The notes: a model not told the origin generated them from the sequence alone. Counted from the stretch's first letter, positions 17,302-27,427 are shown. The stretch: DNA of 45,698 nt from Chloroflexota bacterium (GCA_021802825.1 JAJZRG010000024.1:1-45698); one strand, 5' to 3'. Numbers and translations are program-made.

Positions 17302-18924
17302 CTACCCCTCCTCGTAACCCAAGGCAGCGAGGGCCTGGCGCGCCACGGCCGCCTCGTCCCAGGGCAGGTTCCCGGACGCGTACTCGATGGTGCGCTCGTG
17401 GCCCTTTCCCGCGAGGAGGACGATGTCGCCCGGCCGCGCGCGATCGAACGCGGCGGCAATGGCGGCCCGCCGGTCCGCGATCAGCAGCAGGTCCTCGCCG
17501 CGGCGTCGGCCGGCCGCCTCGGCGCCGACGGCGATCTCCTCCAGGATCGACACGGGATCCTCGCCCCGCGGGTCCTCATCGGCAATGACCACGAGACGGC
17601 AGTGCTCGCCCGCGACCCGGCCCATCATCGGCCGCTTGCCGCGGTCCCGCTCGCCGGCCGATCCGAACACCACGATGAGCCCGCCCCCCTGGTCGGCCGC
17701 CGACGGCCCGAGGATGCCCAGGACCTTGTCGAGCGAGGCCGGGCTGTGGGCGAAGTCGACGATCACGCCGAACGGCTGGCCGGCGTCGACCCGCTGCATC
17801 CGCCCGGGAACGCCGGGGAGCCCCTCGATGCCCTCGCGGACCGCCTCCGGGTCGAGCCCCAGGCCGCGGCCGAGCGCGACGACGGCCAGCGCATTGTGCA
17901 CATTGAACTGCCCGGCGAGGCGGAGGGCGACGCGGCCCGACCAGCCGGGCGCCGCGACGTCGAAGCGCAGGCGGGCCATGCCCTCCTCGACGTTCGTGGC
18001 GCGGACGTCGCTGTCCGGCCCGGCGCCGTAGGTGAGGAGCGCGGCGCCCGCCTGCCGCGTCGCGGCCTCGAAGAACGGCGCGCTCGGGTCGTCGCGGTTG
18101 ACGATGCCGAGGCTGGGCCAGCGGCGGCCAGTGCGCGGCGCGGCGAGGCGCTCGAACAGCGACACCTTGGCGGCCCGGTAGGCCTCGAAGGTCCCGTGGA
18201 GCTCGAGGTGCTCGTGGCTGAGGTTGGTGAACACGGCCGCATCGTAGGCGATGGCCTCGACGCGGTTGAGCGCGAGCCCATGCGACGTGGTCTCGACGAC
18301 CGCCGCCCGGTCGCCCGCGTCGGCGATCGCGCGCAGCGTCGCCTGCAGCTCCGGCGCCTCGGGCGTCGTCACGTGCTGCGGGTTCGCCTCGCGGACCGCG
18401 CCCGCCTTCGTCTCGACCGTCCCGATGAGCCCGGTCGGGATGCCGGCCCGCTCGAGGGCGGCCACCGCGAGGAAGGAGGTCGTGGTCTTGCCGTCGGTCC
18501 CGGTCACGCCCACGATCCCCAGCGATTCGCTCGGGTCGCCGTACCACCAGGCCGCGGCGTGGGCGAGGGCCCGGCGCGCGTCCGCGACGACCACCTGGGG
18601 GAGCGCGAGCCCCGGGTCGGGGCGCTCCACGAGGGCAGCGGCGGCAGCGGCAGCGGCGGCGGCCGGGAGGAACGCGTGGCCGTCGGCGCGGGCGCCCGGG
18701 ATCGCGACGAACAGCGCGCCCGGGCCCGCGCGACGCGAGTCGTAGGCGATGGAGCGGATCTCGATGCCGCCCAGCGCCGAGGCCTCCATGGCGTGGCCCG
18801 CAACGACGGCACCCTTGAGCAGGCCGACGGTCGCCAGCCGCGCGAGCAGGCCGTGCAGGGCCCTCGGCGCCGTGGGCTCGGCGGCCGCGACCAGGCGCGC
18901 GATCCCGCCCGGCGAACCGGTCAC
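17302..18924 (-). CDS. murE: UDP-MurNAc-tripeptide synthetase (MurE)
   Basis: Cytoplasmic Mur ligase adding the third stem-peptide residue to UDP-MurNAc-L-Ala-D-Glu. It is 540 aa, longer than the usual ~490 owing to an Ala-rich region. The ATP loop is GTDGKTTTSF (141-150), the substrate segment is HVTTPEAPELQ (183-193), and SHGL, FTNLSHEHLELHG and the carbamylated lysine K252 (AAKVSLFERL) are present, as is the ligase C-terminal domain. The amino-acid-selecting motif reads DEDPRGEDP (448-456), so the DNPR of meso-DAP enzymes is EDPR. Together with neighbouring FemX genes this argues for L-Lys or L-Orn. The start is GTG at 18924, overlapping the femX stop by 4 nt (GTGA). Poly-Ala (about 88-96) is encoded by GC-rich triplet repeats. 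Confidence 0.93.
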   Translation of the reverse strand: MTGSPGGIARLVAAAEPTAPRALHGLLARLATVGLLKGAVVAGHAMEASALGGIEIRSIAYDSRRAGPGALFVAIPGARADGHAFLPAAAAAAAAAALVERPDPGLALPQVVVADARRALAHAAAWWYGDPSESLGIVGVTGTDGKTTTSFLAVAALERAGIPTGLIGTVETKAGAVREANPQHVTTPEAPELQATLRAIADAGDRAAVVETTSHGLALNRVEAIAYDAAVFTNLSHEHLELHGTFEAYRAAKVSLFERLAAPRTGRRWPSLGIVNRDDPSAPFFEAATRQAGAALLTYGAGPDSDVRATNVEEGMARLRFDVAAPGWSGRVALRLAGQFNVHNALAVVALGRGLGLDPEAVREGIEGLPGVPGRMQRVDAGQPFGVIVDFAHSPASLDKVLGILGPSAADQGGGLIVVFGSAGERDRGKRPMMGRVAGEHCRLVVIADEDPRGEDPVSILEEIAVGAEAAGRRRGEDLLLIADRRAAIAAAFDRARPGDIVLLAGKGHERTIEYASGNLPWDEAAVARQALAALGYEEG

Positions 18925-20048
18925 TCGCCGCCGCCCCAGTGCGCCTTGCGGACGTCCCGCACGCGCTCGAGCCCGTTGCGGACCGCGTCCCAGGCGGGTG
19001 AGACGACTAGGTCCCACGTCCCCGGGTGCGCGAGCGGCACGCCGCGGAAGTGGCGCTTGAACTCGCTGAAACCGGCCCACGAGGGATCGGCGTGCTCGTC
19101 GCCCGGCTCCGCCACGCCCCACAGGTCCAGCGTCGCCACACCGTCGGCCGCCAGCGCGTCCATGGCGCCCGCGAGGCCGGCGTACGCCGGGAACAGGTCA
19201 CGCGTCTCGGGCGCCTCGTGGATCGCCGTCGCCCCGTACAGGTAGAACGCGCGGTCGCCCAGACGGGGCGTCACGACGCTGCCGATCACGCGTCCCTCGT
19301 AGCTCGTCACAGCCTGGCACCAGCGGCCCTCTGGCGCGAGGGCGGCCGCGATCCGCTCGAAGTGCGCGAGCTCGTGGGTCCGGAACCCGGCGCTCCGCGC
19401 GGTGGCGGCCAGGAGCCCGTGGAACGCGCGAATGGCGGCGTCATCAGGGCTGCGATGGACCACGACCTCGACTCCCGCCTCGGCGGCCCGGCGGACCCGG
19501 CTGCGCGCCTTGGTGTCCCACGCCGCGCGGAGGGCGTCCCCGCCGCCATGGAGCGGGACGATCCGCGTGGTTCTGGCCTGGAGGTCGTGCGCAGAGCGGC
19601 GCAGGCCGAGGGCGTCGAGGGCCCCCGTGAGCGGCGCGTCGCCGGCCTCCGGGACCGCTCGGGGGTCCAGCTTCACGACGATGGCCCGCTCCGCGCGACC
19701 CGCATCGCGGATGCCAGCGACGAGCGCACGCAGGATGGCGTCCGCGTCCGGGTCGTCGCGGCGCCAGACGGGACCGTGCGGCACGTAGCCCACGGTCCGG
19801 CCCGCCACGCTCGCGCGGACGAGGATGCCCGCCACGCCCACGACCTCGCCGGCCCGCACCGCAGCGAGCCGCACCGGGCGCTCGCCAGCGGGCGCGGTGA
19901 CGTCGCCCCACGACCAGGCCTGCAGGACGTCGGCCTCCGGCCTCGCCTCGACGAACGCGTCCCAGCGGGCCTTGTCGCCGTCCGACACCCGCTGGACCGT
20001 CATCGCCGAGCGGCCACTGGCCCTCGTGCTGCCGTCGCGCGCCGTCAT
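18921..20048 (-). CDS. FemABX-family peptidyltransferase (single module)
   Basis: 375 aa. FemABX proteins use aminoacyl-tRNA to add bridge amino acids to the side chain of residue 3 in lipid II or its precursors at the inner membrane face. The GNAT-like fold is recognisable: early WDAFVEARPEADVLQAWSWGDV (near residue 28), GYVPHGPVWRRDDP, WDTKARSRVRRAAEAGVEV in the basic substrate region, LWGVAEPGDEHADPSWAGFSEFKRHFRG, and late strands. The start at 20048 overlaps the upstream stop (ATGA); an internal ATG 16 residues later is possible. It sits in murJ-femX2-femX-murE order, so a role in cell-wall branching is well supported by context. The amino acid added cannot be read from sequence. Confidence 0.85.
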   Translation of the reverse strand: MTARDGSTRASGRSAMTVQRVSDGDKARWDAFVEARPEADVLQAWSWGDVTAPAGERPVRLAAVRAGEVVGVAGILVRASVAGRTVGYVPHGPVWRRDDPDADAILRALVAGIRDAGRAERAIVVKLDPRAVPEAGDAPLTGALDALGLRRSAHDLQARTTRIVPLHGGGDALRAAWDTKARSRVRRAAEAGVEVVVHRSPDDAAIRAFHGLLAATARSAGFRTHELAHFERIAAALAPEGRWCQAVTSYEGRVIGSVVTPRLGDRAFYLYGATAIHEAPETRDLFPAYAGLAGAMDALAADGVATLDLWGVAEPGDEHADPSWAGFSEFKRHFRGVPLAHPGTWDLVVSPAWDAVRNGLERVRDVRKAHWGGGE

Positions 20049-22153
20049 CGGACACGCCTCAGCGCACGCCGCAGGGTCCGCCCGGCAACCGAGGCGCGGT
20101 ACACCCAGGGTCGCAGGATGATCTCGTGCGCCGGGGCCGACTCGGTCCACACCGCCCCGAACGAGGCCTTGTGCTCGTACAGGCCGTACAGCGCGTCGCC
20201 GGGCGACGGCTTCGAGCGCGCGCCGCGAGTGTCCACCCCGGCGAGGTCCACGCGATCATGGCCCGCCTCGACCGCAGCCCGGATGACCGTCCAGCGCAGC
20301 AGGTGCATCGTCCCCGGGAGCGACTTGCGCAGGTCGGCGCGGTCGGCGGAGTAGGCCGTGGCGAGGTGGCCGCCCTGGCGGTAGACCAGCAGCCCGCCCA
20401 CGACCTCGCCCTCGTGGAGCGCCACCCAGAACCGCGCCTGCCCTGCCGCGAGGGCCGCGCGCCACCACTGCACGACGCGCGTCTCGTCGAAGGCGAATCC
20501 CTTGCGGTCCGCCGTCGCCCCGTGGAGGGCCGCGAACGCCTCGAGGTGCTCGCCCGCCGGGTCCTCGACGGCGACCGTGCCCGCCTTCTCAGCGGCGCGG
20601 ATGCGCTGGCGGGTCTGCTTCGCCACCCGCGCCAGCACCGCCTCGGGGTCCTCGCCCGGCGTCAGCGGCACCAGCATCCTGTGGCGCGATGGCTGGATCT
20701 CCTCGGTCCCACGGAACCCGGCCCGGGCCATGGCGGACTCGAACCCCGCGTCCGCGTCGAGCTCCGGGTCCACGCCCAGCACGATGACCCCGTGCCTGCG
20801 CGCCCACGCCGCGAGCCCCGCGGCGCGCGCGGCGACCTGCGCCGGGGCGTCACCCGCCGAGACCGGGCCGCGCGCGGCGTAGGCGACCACGCCGGGCAGC
20901 GGCGGCTGCCCGTGGGTGAGGACCAGCACTCGGCGGCCGTCCCCGAAGCCGAGGTACCAGGGCGTCCAGCCCTCGGCGGCCCGATGCGCGGCTGAGACCG
21001 TCCCCTGGAGGACGCTCCCACCCGGCACGGTGACCGTGGCCTCGTCCCAGTCGTCGGGCGGCGTGCGGGCCTCGCTGGTCACGGGGACAACATGCGCGCC
21101 GTCGGCGCGGGCCGCGCCGGCGTGGCCTGGCCCCTCGCCGACCGGCAGGCCCTGCGACCGTCTCGCCAGCGCCACCTGCGCCCGCCGGGCGACCCGCGCC
21201 AGCCCCACGACAGGGGCGTTGAGGACGAGCTTCAGCGTCCCGGCGTACGCGACCTCCTCGCCGCCGAAGCCGGACTTGAAGTGGTCGATGCCGGCGTGCG
21301 CGATGCCCCACATGTCGTACCGGCGATAGCCGCGCTCCCGGGAGCTGCGGATGGCCTCCCACTTGAGCAGGTAGTTGGCCCGAAGCTCCGCACCGGCCCC
21401 GGTCATCCCGCCGTAGGGCTCGACCACCGTGCCGCCGCAGGCGAGCAGGATCAGCGTCGCGGCCGGGCTGCCGTCCAGCAGCCGCGCGACCAGCAGTCGG
21501 GCGCGGTCGCGCGCGGCGTACGCGCGGTACACGTCCGCATACGCACGCTTGGCCCTGACCACGAACCCAGCGCGTCGGGCGGTTTCGACGTAGACGTCGT
21601 AGAACGCGTCGAGGCCCGCCTCGCCGACGTCCTCGACCGTCACGCCGGCACGGCGCGCCTTGCTCACGTACTGGCGCCACTTGGGGCGCACGGCGGACCA
21701 CAGCTCGTCCTCTGGCAGCGTGAGGTCAACGATGCGCGAGCGGTCGGGCTGCAGGCTTTCCGCGGGACGCCAGCCAACCGACCGCAGCGCGTCCACGAGC
21801 GCGTGGTCGGCGGCCACCTCGGGGTCAACGCTGACCTCGACGAGGCGGGCGGACCGGCCGACGTCGCGCAGCCGCTCCGTCAGCGCCGCCACCGCCTCGC
21901 GGTCCTCCACGGCGCCCACCGGCCCCCGGGGCGCGTAGCCGATCCCCAGCGGCACGGGTCGGCGGCGGTACGTCAGCAGCTGCACGCCGAGCGGTCCCGC
22001 GGCGCCGTCCACCGCAACGCGCTGCGGCGTCCAGCCATTGTGCGCCTTGACCTCGGCCCACGCCGTCACCTGCGGATACGCGCCCGTCGGCGCCGCCTCC
22101 ACGAACGCGTCCCAGGCCAGCGGGTCGGCCTGGAGCTCCTCGGCCCTCGTCAT
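20045..22153 (-). CDS. Double FemABX protein (two fused modules)
   Basis: 702 aa holding two FemABX modules head to tail. Module 1 (about 1-335) begins DPLAWDAFVEAAPTGAYPQVTAWAEV and contains YAPRGPVG, RPKWRQYVSKARRAGV and MWGIAHAGIDHFKSGFGGEEV. A Gly/Ala/Pro linker (about 335-370) follows. Module 2 (about 370-702) has SVLQGTVSAAHRAAEGW, YAARGPVSAG, VAKQTRQRIRAAEKAG and LAGVDTRGARSKPSPGDALYGLYEHKASFGA. Single modules are ~350-420 aa, so this is a true fusion rather than a long FemX. Module 1 has the typical FemX landmarks; module 2 is more divergent. The start is ATG 22153, with GTG 22168 as alternative; neither has a good ribosome binding site. The stop overlaps the next femX start by 4 nt. 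Confidence 0.82.
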   Translation of the reverse strand: MTRAEELQADPLAWDAFVEAAPTGAYPQVTAWAEVKAHNGWTPQRVAVDGAAGPLGVQLLTYRRRPVPLGIGYAPRGPVGAVEDREAVAALTERLRDVGRSARLVEVSVDPEVAADHALVDALRSVGWRPAESLQPDRSRIVDLTLPEDELWSAVRPKWRQYVSKARRAGVTVEDVGEAGLDAFYDVYVETARRAGFVVRAKRAYADVYRAYAARDRARLLVARLLDGSPAATLILLACGGTVVEPYGGMTGAGAELRANYLLKWEAIRSSRERGYRRYDMWGIAHAGIDHFKSGFGGEEVAYAGTLKLVLNAPVVGLARVARRAQVALARRSQGLPVGEGPGHAGAARADGAHVVPVTSEARTPPDDWDEATVTVPGGSVLQGTVSAAHRAAEGWTPWYLGFGDGRRVLVLTHGQPPLPGVVAYAARGPVSAGDAPAQVAARAAGLAAWARRHGVIVLGVDPELDADAGFESAMARAGFRGTEEIQPSRHRMLVPLTPGEDPEAVLARVAKQTRQRIRAAEKAGTVAVEDPAGEHLEAFAALHGATADRKGFAFDETRVVQWWRAALAAGQARFWVALHEGEVVGGLLVYRQGGHLATAYSADRADLRKSLPGTMHLLRWTVIRAAVEAGHDRVDLAGVDTRGARSKPSPGDALYGLYEHKASFGAVWTESAPAHEIILRPWVYRASVAGRTLRRALRRVR

Positions 22154-22303
22154 CGGCCGAGGGCGCACGGCGCCGCGGAGCCCTCACGGGCAGCGGCCGC
22201 CTGATCGCAGGGGAAGGCTCCGGGGCAGCTCGGCATCGCGGGCAATGCTATCGCCCGGCTGTCTCGCCGCGAGCGCGTGCGCCTCGCGACGAGCGTGACA
22301 GCC

Positions 22304-23971
22304 TCATGCACTGCGGCGGCGGTTGACCAGCGAGCCGAGGATGCCGACGATCCGGCCGGGCTCCTCGATCCGGAACGCCAGCGAGAGGCCCAGCCCCACC
22401 GCACCACCGGCGGCAGTGGCCACGCACAGCCGGCCCAGCGAGATGAGGGTCCCGCCGGGTGTCGAGCCCAGCCCGCCCAGCACGTACTCAACGCCCCAGG
22501 CCATCGCGGCGGCCGGCGCGGCGGCCAGCAGCGTGAGGGCCATGTCGCGCCACAGCTCGCCCAGCTGCAGCCCCGGCATCCGCCGCTCGAGCATCACGAC
22601 CAGCGCGATCACCTCCAGCCACGCGCCGACCGCGATCGCGATCGCGAGCCCCACGAGCCCGAGTGGCCCGACCAGGACCACGCCCACGGCGATGTTGACG
22701 ACGACCGAGCCGATTGCGGCCACCACCGGCGTCGTGGTGTCCTGGAGCGCATAGAAGGCCCGGGCGAGGATCGCGATCATCGAGTGCGCGGTGAGGCCCA
22801 CCAGGAACACCGCGAGCACCTGCCCGATCCAGCCCATCACGTCGGGGGTGAGGCTCGAGAGGCCGTACGCGACCCGGGTGACGTCGCCGGCCCCCGGGAT
22901 TCCGAGCGCCGTGACGGCCAGCATCACGTAGCCGAGCATGCCGAGGCCGCGGACCAGCAGCCGGCGGAACTCGTCCGCCCCGCCGACCGCCGCGACCCGC
23001 GAGAGCGACGGCAGGAGCACGGTCCCCAGCGGCACCCCGATGACGCCGATCGGGATCTGCAGGAGCGCGAAGCCGTTCATGAACGCCAGGACCGAGCCCG
23101 CGGGCAGCGTCGTGGCCAGGGACTTCACGACCATGAACACGATCTGCGTGGCACCGAGGCCGATCGTGCGTGGGACCATCAGGACGAGCGCCCGCCGCGT
23201 CGGCTCGTCGGCCAGGTCGAGCGACGGCACGATCCGGGCGTGGATGCCCAGCAGCCCCGGCACCTGCACGAGGAGCAGGCCCGCCGCGCCGAGCACGACG
23301 CCCGCGGCCAGCCCCTGGACCCCCATGAACGGCACCAGGAACACCGCCCCGGCGATGATGCCGAGGTTGTACACCAGCGGCCCGACGGCGGCCGCGGTGA
23401 ACCGGCCACGGGCGTTGAGCGCGGCCGCCGCGATCGCCCCGCCGGCCATGAATAGGGGCCCGAGAAGCATGACCCGGGTGAACTCGACGGTCAGCGCCAC
23501 CTCGGCCTCGTTCGTGAACCCGGGCGAGATGAACGCCACCAGCTGGGCGGCGAAGACCTCGGCCACGACCACCAGGACCAGCAGGGCGCCCAGGATGAGC
23601 GTGGTCACGGTGGAGACGACGCGCCAGGCGCGCGCGGTGTCGCCGGTCCCGAACAGCGCGGCGATCACCGGCACGAGGGCCGAGGCGAGGGCACCGGCGG
23701 CCACGAGCTGGAACAGGAAGTCGGGGATGCTGAACGCCTGGTAGAACGCGTCGAGCGTGCTCTTCTGGCTCTCGATGGGCACGGCGCGCGCGATGACCAC
23801 GAGGCGCACGAAGCCGAGGATCCGGGACCCGAGCGAGGCCGCCGTGACGATCAGCCCGGCGGTCGCGAGGGCCCGCGTCGTGGAGGCGCCGGTGCCCCGG
23901 GCGGGCGCCTCGGCCGCGGCATCCTCCCTCAGCCGTTCCAACACGTCGGGGTCGAGCGTACTCTCGTCCAT
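22304..23971 (-). CDS. murJ: Lipid II flippase MurJ
   Basis: MOP-superfamily flippase carrying lipid II across the inner membrane. It is 555 aa with about 14 hydrophobic segments after a 30-residue cytosolic N-terminus. The MurJ signature is clear: SRILGFVRLVVIARA (near residue 50), AFYQAFSIPDFLFQLVAAGALASALVPV (near 75) with the conserved charged residues, FTRVMLLGPLFMAGG, GIPLG-like VIGVPLGTVLLPSLSR (near 335) and ILARAFYALQDTTTPV (near 430). ATG at 23971. It heads the murJ-femX2-femX-murE-DUF2993 block and follows the recombinase gene by 19 nt; the 150-nt gap to femX2 shows no gene or obvious promoter. Confidence 0.93.
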   Translation of the reverse strand: MDESTLDPDVLERLREDAAAEAPARGTGASTTRALATAGLIVTAASLGSRILGFVRLVVIARAVPIESQKSTLDAFYQAFSIPDFLFQLVAAGALASALVPVIAALFGTGDTARAWRVVSTVTTLILGALLVLVVVAEVFAAQLVAFISPGFTNEAEVALTVEFTRVMLLGPLFMAGGAIAAAALNARGRFTAAAVGPLVYNLGIIAGAVFLVPFMGVQGLAAGVVLGAAGLLLVQVPGLLGIHARIVPSLDLADEPTRRALVLMVPRTIGLGATQIVFMVVKSLATTLPAGSVLAFMNGFALLQIPIGVIGVPLGTVLLPSLSRVAAVGGADEFRRLLVRGLGMLGYVMLAVTALGIPGAGDVTRVAYGLSSLTPDVMGWIGQVLAVFLVGLTAHSMIAILARAFYALQDTTTPVVAAIGSVVVNIAVGVVLVGPLGLVGLAIAIAVGAWLEVIALVVMLERRMPGLQLGELWRDMALTLLAAAPAAAMAWGVEYVLGGLGSTPGGTLISLGRLCVATAAGGAVGLGLSLAFRIEEPGRIVGILGSLVNRRRSA

Positions 23972-23990
23972 CAGGGCTCACCATCGGCCA

Positions 23991-24977
23991 TCAGCCGTGG
24001 ACCCTCGCCCGCGGATGCGCCTGGCGGTAGGCGTCGCGCAGCCGGGAGGGCGACACGTGCGTGTACACCTGTGTCGTGGCTAGGCTCTCGTGGCCCAGCA
24101 GCTCCTGCACGACCCGCAGGTCCGCGCCGCCATCGAGCAGGTGGGTGGCGAAGCTGTGGCGCAGGGTGTGGGGACTCACGCCCTCGGGCAACCCGGCGAG
24201 GCGGCACAGGCGGTCGAGGCGGAAGCGGAGGCCCCGGACTCCGAGCGGCCGGCCCAGGTGGTTGAGGAAGACCGCCGTGTCGGCCGACGCGTCGCTGGCT
24301 CGTGCGCCGCGCGACGCCTCGGCGCGCGCGGCGAGGACGGGCCTGCCCTGGTCGAGGTATTCGGCGAGCGCCTCGCGGGCGGGGCGTCCGAGGAGCCCGA
24401 TGCGCTCCTTACGCCCCTTGCCCAGCACACGCAGCTCGCCGTGCCGCAGGTCGAGCGAGCGCAGGTCGGCCGCCGCCAGCTCGCTGATGCGGAGCCCCGC
24501 GGCGTAGGCCGTCTCGACGATGGCACGGTCGCGGAGCGCCAGGGCTCGCCTGCGCTCGGGGTCGCGGGCCGCTGCGGTACCGGCCTCCGCACCCGACGCC
24601 AGGTCCTCGTCCACCGCGGCGATCAGCCGCTCGACCTGGTCCACCTCGAGCACGCGCGGCAGCCGGCGCGGCAGGCGCGGCGTCGCGACGGCACCCCACG
24701 GGTCGCCGGGTGTGATCCCCGACCGCGACGCGTACCGGTAGAAGGAGCGCAGGGCCGCCATCCGCTGGGCGACCGACGAGCGCGCGTGCCCCTCCGAGAG
24801 CTCCGCGAGGTAGAGCCGCAGTGTCGTCCGCGAGGGGGCCTGCCAGTCGGCGCCCTGCGCCTCGGCCCACGCGAGCCAGGCGGCCACCGTTCGCTCATAG
24901 GAGCGACGCGTCTCGGTCGAGGTGTCGCGCGCCTCGAGCGAGCGGATGAACGCCCGGAGTGCCTCCGGGCCGGTCAC
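23991..24977 (-). CDS. Tyrosine recombinase XerC/XerD type
   Basis: 328 aa. The N-terminal SAM-like core-binding domain covers about 1-95 and the catalytic domain 105-325. All catalytic residues are visible: R163 (GLRISEL), K187 (GKGRKER), H270 and R273 ([12 protein letters not shown]), H296 (GHESLATTQ) and Y305 (VYTHV). An Ala/Arg-rich insert (about 216-233) is unusual. The gene follows topA by 16 nt, a linkage common for the housekeeping Xer that resolves chromosome dimers at dif, so a mobile integrase is unlikely. The GTG at 24977 is chosen because it lies just after the topA stop and begins the conserved core; the ribosome binding site is weak (GAGG). XerC versus XerD cannot be decided. 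Confidence 0.9.
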   Translation of the reverse strand: MTGPEALRAFIRSLEARDTSTETRRSYERTVAAWLAWAEAQGADWQAPSRTTLRLYLAELSEGHARSSVAQRMAALRSFYRYASRSGITPGDPWGAVATPRLPRRLPRVLEVDQVERLIAAVDEDLASGAEAGTAAARDPERRRALALRDRAIVETAYAAGLRISELAAADLRSLDLRHGELRVLGKGRKERIGLLGRPAREALAEYLDQGRPVLAARAEASRGARASDASADTAVFLNHLGRPLGVRGLRFRLDRLCRLAGLPEGVSPHTLRHSFATHLLDGGADLRVVQELLGHESLATTQVYTHVSPSRLRDAYRQAHPRARVHG

Positions 24978-24993
24978 GCGGCGGGGCCTCGGC

Positions 24994-27417
24994 TCACGCT
25001 GCCGGGCGGCGCGAGCCCACAGGGGAGCGCCCGCCCGCAGCCCGCGCGGGCCGTCGGCCCGTCGGTCCGGCCCCCGATGCGGGCGCCCGCCGCCCGCCCC
25101 GCCGCGCAGGCCGTTCGAGGACCGTCGGGTTGGCGGGGCCACCCGGGAGGCGCTGGCCCGCAAGGTTGCCCCCTGGCAGCTCGACGGTCGCCCCGCAGGT
25201 GAGGCAGATTGCCGCATCGCCGTGCCGCGCGACGGCGCCAAGGCCGTCCGCATGCGCATCGTGGAGCGCGCCGGTCGGCTCGTCGTTGGTGGTGAAGTCG
25301 CACTTGGGGTAGGCGGAGCACCCCCAGAAGACGTTCCCGGTCCGCCGGGCGCGACGCGCGACCAGATGGCCATCGTTGTGCTTGGGGCAGCGCACCTCGA
25401 ATGGGAGTTGGTCGGGTGGCGGCGGCCCGTCCTTCTTGATGTACGAGCAGTCCGGGTACCGCGAGCAGCCCACGAAGGCGCCGAACCGGCCGCGCTTGGT
25501 GACCAGGGTGCCCTCGCCGCACACGGGACAGGTTTCGCCCTCGCCCTCGAGCTTGGGCGTCTCCTCGCCGGGGAGCGGCCGCGTCTCGCGATGCTCGGGA
25601 TAGAGCGAGCAGGCCAGGAACTTCCCGTTGCGCCCGAGGCGGATCACCATCGGGTGGCCCTCGGAGCACAGCTCGTCGGTCGGCTCGGTGGTGAAGTCCC
25701 GGCGCTTGAGCTCCTTGCGCTTCTCGTCCACGCGCACCTTGAGCGGCCCGAAGAACTCGCGCAGCAGCGGCACCCAGGCGCGCTCGCCCCGGGCGACCTC
25801 GTCGAGCTCCTCCTCCATGCGGGCGGTGAACTCGAGATCCACGTACTCGCCAAAGTGGTCCACCAGCAGGTCGGTGACGATCTCGCCGATCTCCTCGGGG
25901 CGGAGGCGGCGGTCCTCGACCTTCACGTACCCGCGGTCCACGATCGTGCTGATCGTCGCGGCGTACGTGGACGGCCTCCCGATGCCGTGCTCCTCGAGTG
26001 CCTTGATCAGCGTCGCCTCGGTGTAGCGCGGCGGGGGCTCGGTGAAGTGCTGCGTGGGCGTTACCGACTCAACGGTGGTGCGGTCGCCCTGAGCCAGCGC
26101 TGGCAGCGTGCGTTCGGCCTCCTCATCCTCGTCGTCGCGACCCTCGGTGTAGACGCGCGAGAAGCCGTCGAACAGGGTCCGGGTTGCGGAGGTGCGAAGC
26201 CGGTACCGGCCGGCCTCGAGCTCGACCGTCGTGGTCTCGATCTCCTTCGACGCCATCTGCGACGCGATCGCGCGCTGCCAGACCAGCCGGTACACGCGCA
26301 GCTCCTCGGGCTTGAGGTGGCCGCGCAGCGAGTCCGGGTCGCGCCGGAAGGACGTCGGGCGGATCGACTCGTGCGCCTCCTGGGCGCCCTTCTGGCGGGT
26401 CTTGTGGACTCGGCCGCGGCCGGTCGTGTAGGCCTCGCCGAAGCGGTCCGCGATGACCTTCTGCGCCTCGGCCATGGCGACGCCGGCGATGACGGTCGAG
26501 TCGGTTCGCATGTAGGTGATGAGCCCGACGTGGCCATCGGGCGTGTCCACGCCCTCGTACAGCCGCTGGGCGATCGCCATCGTCCGCTTGGGCGAGAAGC
26601 CGAGCTTGCGGCTCGCCTCCTGCTGGAGCGTGCTGGTGGTGAACGGCGGCGCGGGGTTGCGCTTGGACTGGCGCGTCGCCACGGAGTCGACCCGCGGCTG
26701 TTCCTGCCGGATCGCGGTGGCGTGGCGCTCGGCCGACTCCCCGTCGCCGATCTCCACCGCGGCGCCGTCGATCCGCACCAGCTCGGCCGTGAATGGCGTG
26801 CCGTCGGGTGCGTGGAGGAGCGCCTCGAGCGTCCAGTACTCGCGGGCCGTGAAGGCGCGGATCTCGCGCTCGCGCTCGACGACCATGCGCACGGCCACCG
26901 ACTGCACCCGCCCGGCCGACAGCCCGCCGCGGACCTTGCGGCTGAGCAGCGGGCTGAGCGTGTAGCCGACCAGGCGGTCCACGATCCGGCGCGCCTGCTG
27001 GGCGTCAACGAGGTTCTGGTCGATGTCACGGGGGTGGGCGAACGCCTGGCGAATCGCGCCCTCGGTGATCTCCGAGAACGTCACCCGGTGGGTCTTGGAC
27101 GCGGGCACGCTGGCCGCCTCCGCGACGTGCCAGGCGATCGCCTCGCCCTCGCGGTCGAGGTCGGTGGCGAGCCACACGTCCGTCGCCCCGCGGGCCGCCT
27201 TCTCGATCTGCGAGACCTGGCGGCGCCGGTCCTCGGGGACCACGTAGTCGGGCGCGAAGTCGTTGTCGACGTCCACGCCGAGCTTGCCCTTGCCGGGATT
27301 CTCGGGCAGGTCCCGCACGTGGCCGTACGACGCGAGGACCTGGTAGTCGTCCCCGAGGTAGCGTTCGATCGTGCGCGCCTTGGCGGGCGACTCCACGATG
27401 ACAAGGTGCTTGGGCAT
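24994..27417 (-). CDS. topA: DNA topoisomerase I
   Basis: Type IA topoisomerase relaxing negative supercoils. It is 807 aa. Toprim: VIVESPAKA (6-14) and [13 protein letters not shown] with the metal residues D86, D88 and E90. The catalytic tyrosine is Y302 in [10 protein letters not shown]. Conserved DNA-binding segments [12 protein letters not shown] (167-178) and [15 protein letters not shown] are present. The C-terminus holds several zinc ribbons: CPVCG...GCSRYPDC keeps four cysteines, but the first ribbon (CSEGHPMV...[12 protein letters not shown]) has lost two, and the third and a final half-ribbon (CLTCGA) are partial. A Gly/Arg/Ala-rich tail of about 35 residues ends the protein, probably for DNA or RNA contacts. 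ATG at 27417, with a TACACT box 10 nt upstream. Confidence 0.95.
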   Translation of the reverse strand: MPKHLVIVESPAKARTIERYLGDDYQVLASYGHVRDLPENPGKGKLGVDVDNDFAPDYVVPEDRRRQVSQIEKAARGATDVWLATDLDREGEAIAWHVAEAASVPASKTHRVTFSEITEGAIRQAFAHPRDIDQNLVDAQQARRIVDRLVGYTLSPLLSRKVRGGLSAGRVQSVAVRMVVEREREIRAFTAREYWTLEALLHAPDGTPFTAELVRIDGAAVEIGDGESAERHATAIRQEQPRVDSVATRQSKRNPAPPFTTSTLQQEASRKLGFSPKRTMAIAQRLYEGVDTPDGHVGLITYMRTDSTVIAGVAMAEAQKVIADRFGEAYTTGRGRVHKTRQKGAQEAHESIRPTSFRRDPDSLRGHLKPEELRVYRLVWQRAIASQMASKEIETTTVELEAGRYRLRTSATRTLFDGFSRVYTEGRDDEDEEAERTLPALAQGDRTTVESVTPTQHFTEPPPRYTEATLIKALEEHGIGRPSTYAATISTIVDRGYVKVEDRRLRPEEIGEIVTDLLVDHFGEYVDLEFTARMEEELDEVARGERAWVPLLREFFGPLKVRVDEKRKELKRRDFTTEPTDELCSEGHPMVIRLGRNGKFLACSLYPEHRETRPLPGEETPKLEGEGETCPVCGEGTLVTKRGRFGAFVGCSRYPDCSYIKKDGPPPPDQLPFEVRCPKHNDGHLVARRARRTGNVFWGCSAYPKCDFTTNDEPTGALHDAHADGLGAVARHGDAAICLTCGATVELPGGNLAGQRLPGGPANPTVLERPARRGGRRAPASGAGPTGRRPARAAGGRSPVGSRRPAA

Positions 27418-27427
27418 GGCGGCCGGG

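Noticed and set aside
14587..19245. A plus-strand open frame of more than 1500 codons antisense to rel, the DUF2993 gene and murE
   Set aside because: It mirrors three well-supported minus-strand genes and has Arg/Asp/Val-rich composition typical of antisense frames at high GC; no domain is recognisable.
23991..24977. Integrase of a mobile element
   Set aside because: Its position behind topA and the absence of att sites, tRNA or cargo genes fit the housekeeping Xer recombinase.
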